A DNA stretch of 21,634 nucleotides from Aphodousia sp048520025. GTDB lineage: Bacteria; Pseudomonadota; Gammaproteobacteria; Burkholderiales; Burkholderiaceae_F. The number at the start of each line of letters is the position of its first letter. Position 1 is the first letter of the stretch. Below, piece after piece: positions 21,277 through 21,634 of the stretch. Both the position numbers and the translations under genes were made by a program. The stretch is from assembly GCA_048520025.1 (NCBI GenBank), contig DBFZTP010000076.1:1-21634 (forward strand). The letters are read 5' to 3'. Under the pieces are notes generated by a model that did no database searches, was not told the origin of the DNA, and saw only the letters and a list, made by a program, of their open reading frames with translations.

Positions 21277-21634
21277 TTAATTAGAATCATTGACATAGGC
21301 CATTGCTCGTGCGCGAATTTGGGATGAGTATGAGTATATATCTTCAACTTTTGTTATAGCGTGCCACTCAGCATTTTTATTTTCGTCAATAAGCTCAATT
21401 GCCAAGTTCTCTGAAGATTGAAAATAGAGTTTTACCAGAGGCTTTCTAATGTTGTCATCAAACAAAACTAAACAACGAGTTTGTTTATCACGTAAATATA
21501 TACGGTCAGGCGAGATAATATCTGAGAGGATAGCCTTTACAATATAAAAGCCTTGCATTTCGAATTCGTTAGTAACAACAGTACTTTCTTCTTCTAAACG
21601 AGCTTCTGCTTCTTTTTCTTGCTCTTCTTGTTCT
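21277..21634 (-). CDS. C-terminal part of a putative restriction endonuclease (type I R-subunit-like), cut by window end
   Basis: The frame is open from the stop at 21277 to the window end, giving about 119 codons of a larger protein whose N-terminus lies outside. The first 20 or so residues are a Glu/Gln-rich charged helix (EQEEQEKEAEARLEEE). A small domain follows: FEMQGFYIVKAILSDII, then DRIYLRDKQTRCLVLFDDNIRKPLVKLYF, ending EDIYSYSSQIRARAMAYV. I recall this layout from the C-terminus of stand-alone proteins annotated as type I restriction enzyme R-subunit N-terminal-domain endonucleases, common in gut bacteria, where a PD-(D/E)xK nuclease domain comes first. That domain is not in the window, so the call rests on the tail alone. 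The DNA here is visibly richer in A and T than the rest, which fits acquisition by transfer. Confidence 0.55.
   Translation of the reverse strand, partial: EQEEQEKEAEARLEEESTVVTNEFEMQGFYIVKAILSDIISPDRIYLRDKQTRCLVLFDDNIRKPLVKLYFQSSENLAIELIDENKNAEWHAITKVEDIYSYSSQIRARAMAYVNDSN

Noticed and set aside
1..21634. CRISPR array, tRNA or rRNA genes, insertion sequences
   Set aside because: No regularly spaced repeats, cloverleaf-like sequences, rRNA motifs, transposase frames or terminal inverted repeats were seen on either strand.

Overview
The window looks like chromosomal DNA of a betaproteobacterium of the Burkholderiales, most likely Sutterellaceae (Sutterella/Parasutterella-like). This is inferred from gene content and protein character, not from a marker gene. 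Supporting signs are an EarP/Arg32-type EF-P pair, the uvrC-pgsA pair, an fpr-rsxB-nth cluster with 7Fe FdxA, and a DNA composition near 50% GC. Genes are packed tightly, with strong intrinsic terminators between units. No rRNA, tRNA, CRISPR array, IS element or prophage was seen. No gene-free stretch exceeds about 235 bases.

Layout. 1-4715 (minus strand): an MFS transporter with its own terminator, then a tight run of ribokinase, nucleoside hydrolase, YgbA and an unusual coiled-coil/nitroreductase protein cut by the window start. The hydrolase and kinase fit together: the hydrolase frees ribose from nucleosides and the kinase phosphorylates it. The MFS carrier may import the nucleoside. 4777-6113: a dyad in the divergent promoter region and an AbgA-like M20 amidohydrolase. 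6222-8098 (minus): earP then efp, the rhamnosyltransferase and its substrate, which carries the acceptor Arg32. 8131-10604: uvrC-pgsA. 10727-12403: an NhaC antiporter whose predicted promoter lies inside a terminator-like dyad. 12468-13636: rpsP and rimM without trmD and rplS, with a terminator-like leader hairpin and an intricate intergenic RNA candidate. 13639-16062 (minus): fdxA, then fpr-rsxB-nth, an iron-sulfur/ferredoxin cluster. 16175-18917: pncB and a second Na+/H+ antiporter-type carrier. 18932-19966 (minus): an exported protein of unknown function. 20048-21105: an old-yellow-enzyme gene broken by one missing base. 21277-end (minus): the C-terminus of a restriction-endonuclease-like protein in AT-richer DNA, possibly the edge of an accessory region.

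The best candidate for something undescribed is the 186-base rpsP-rimM intergenic region (12841-13026). It has a perfect 13-bp long-range stem, nested perfect hairpins, and two copies of GGAAATTGT that could compete for the same 5' strand, as in an RNA switch. A 12-base sequence in it also recurs in the rpsP leader. Other items of interest are the coiled-coil/nitroreductase fusion, the nhaC promoter-dyad overlap, and the operator-like dyad at 4777-4799.
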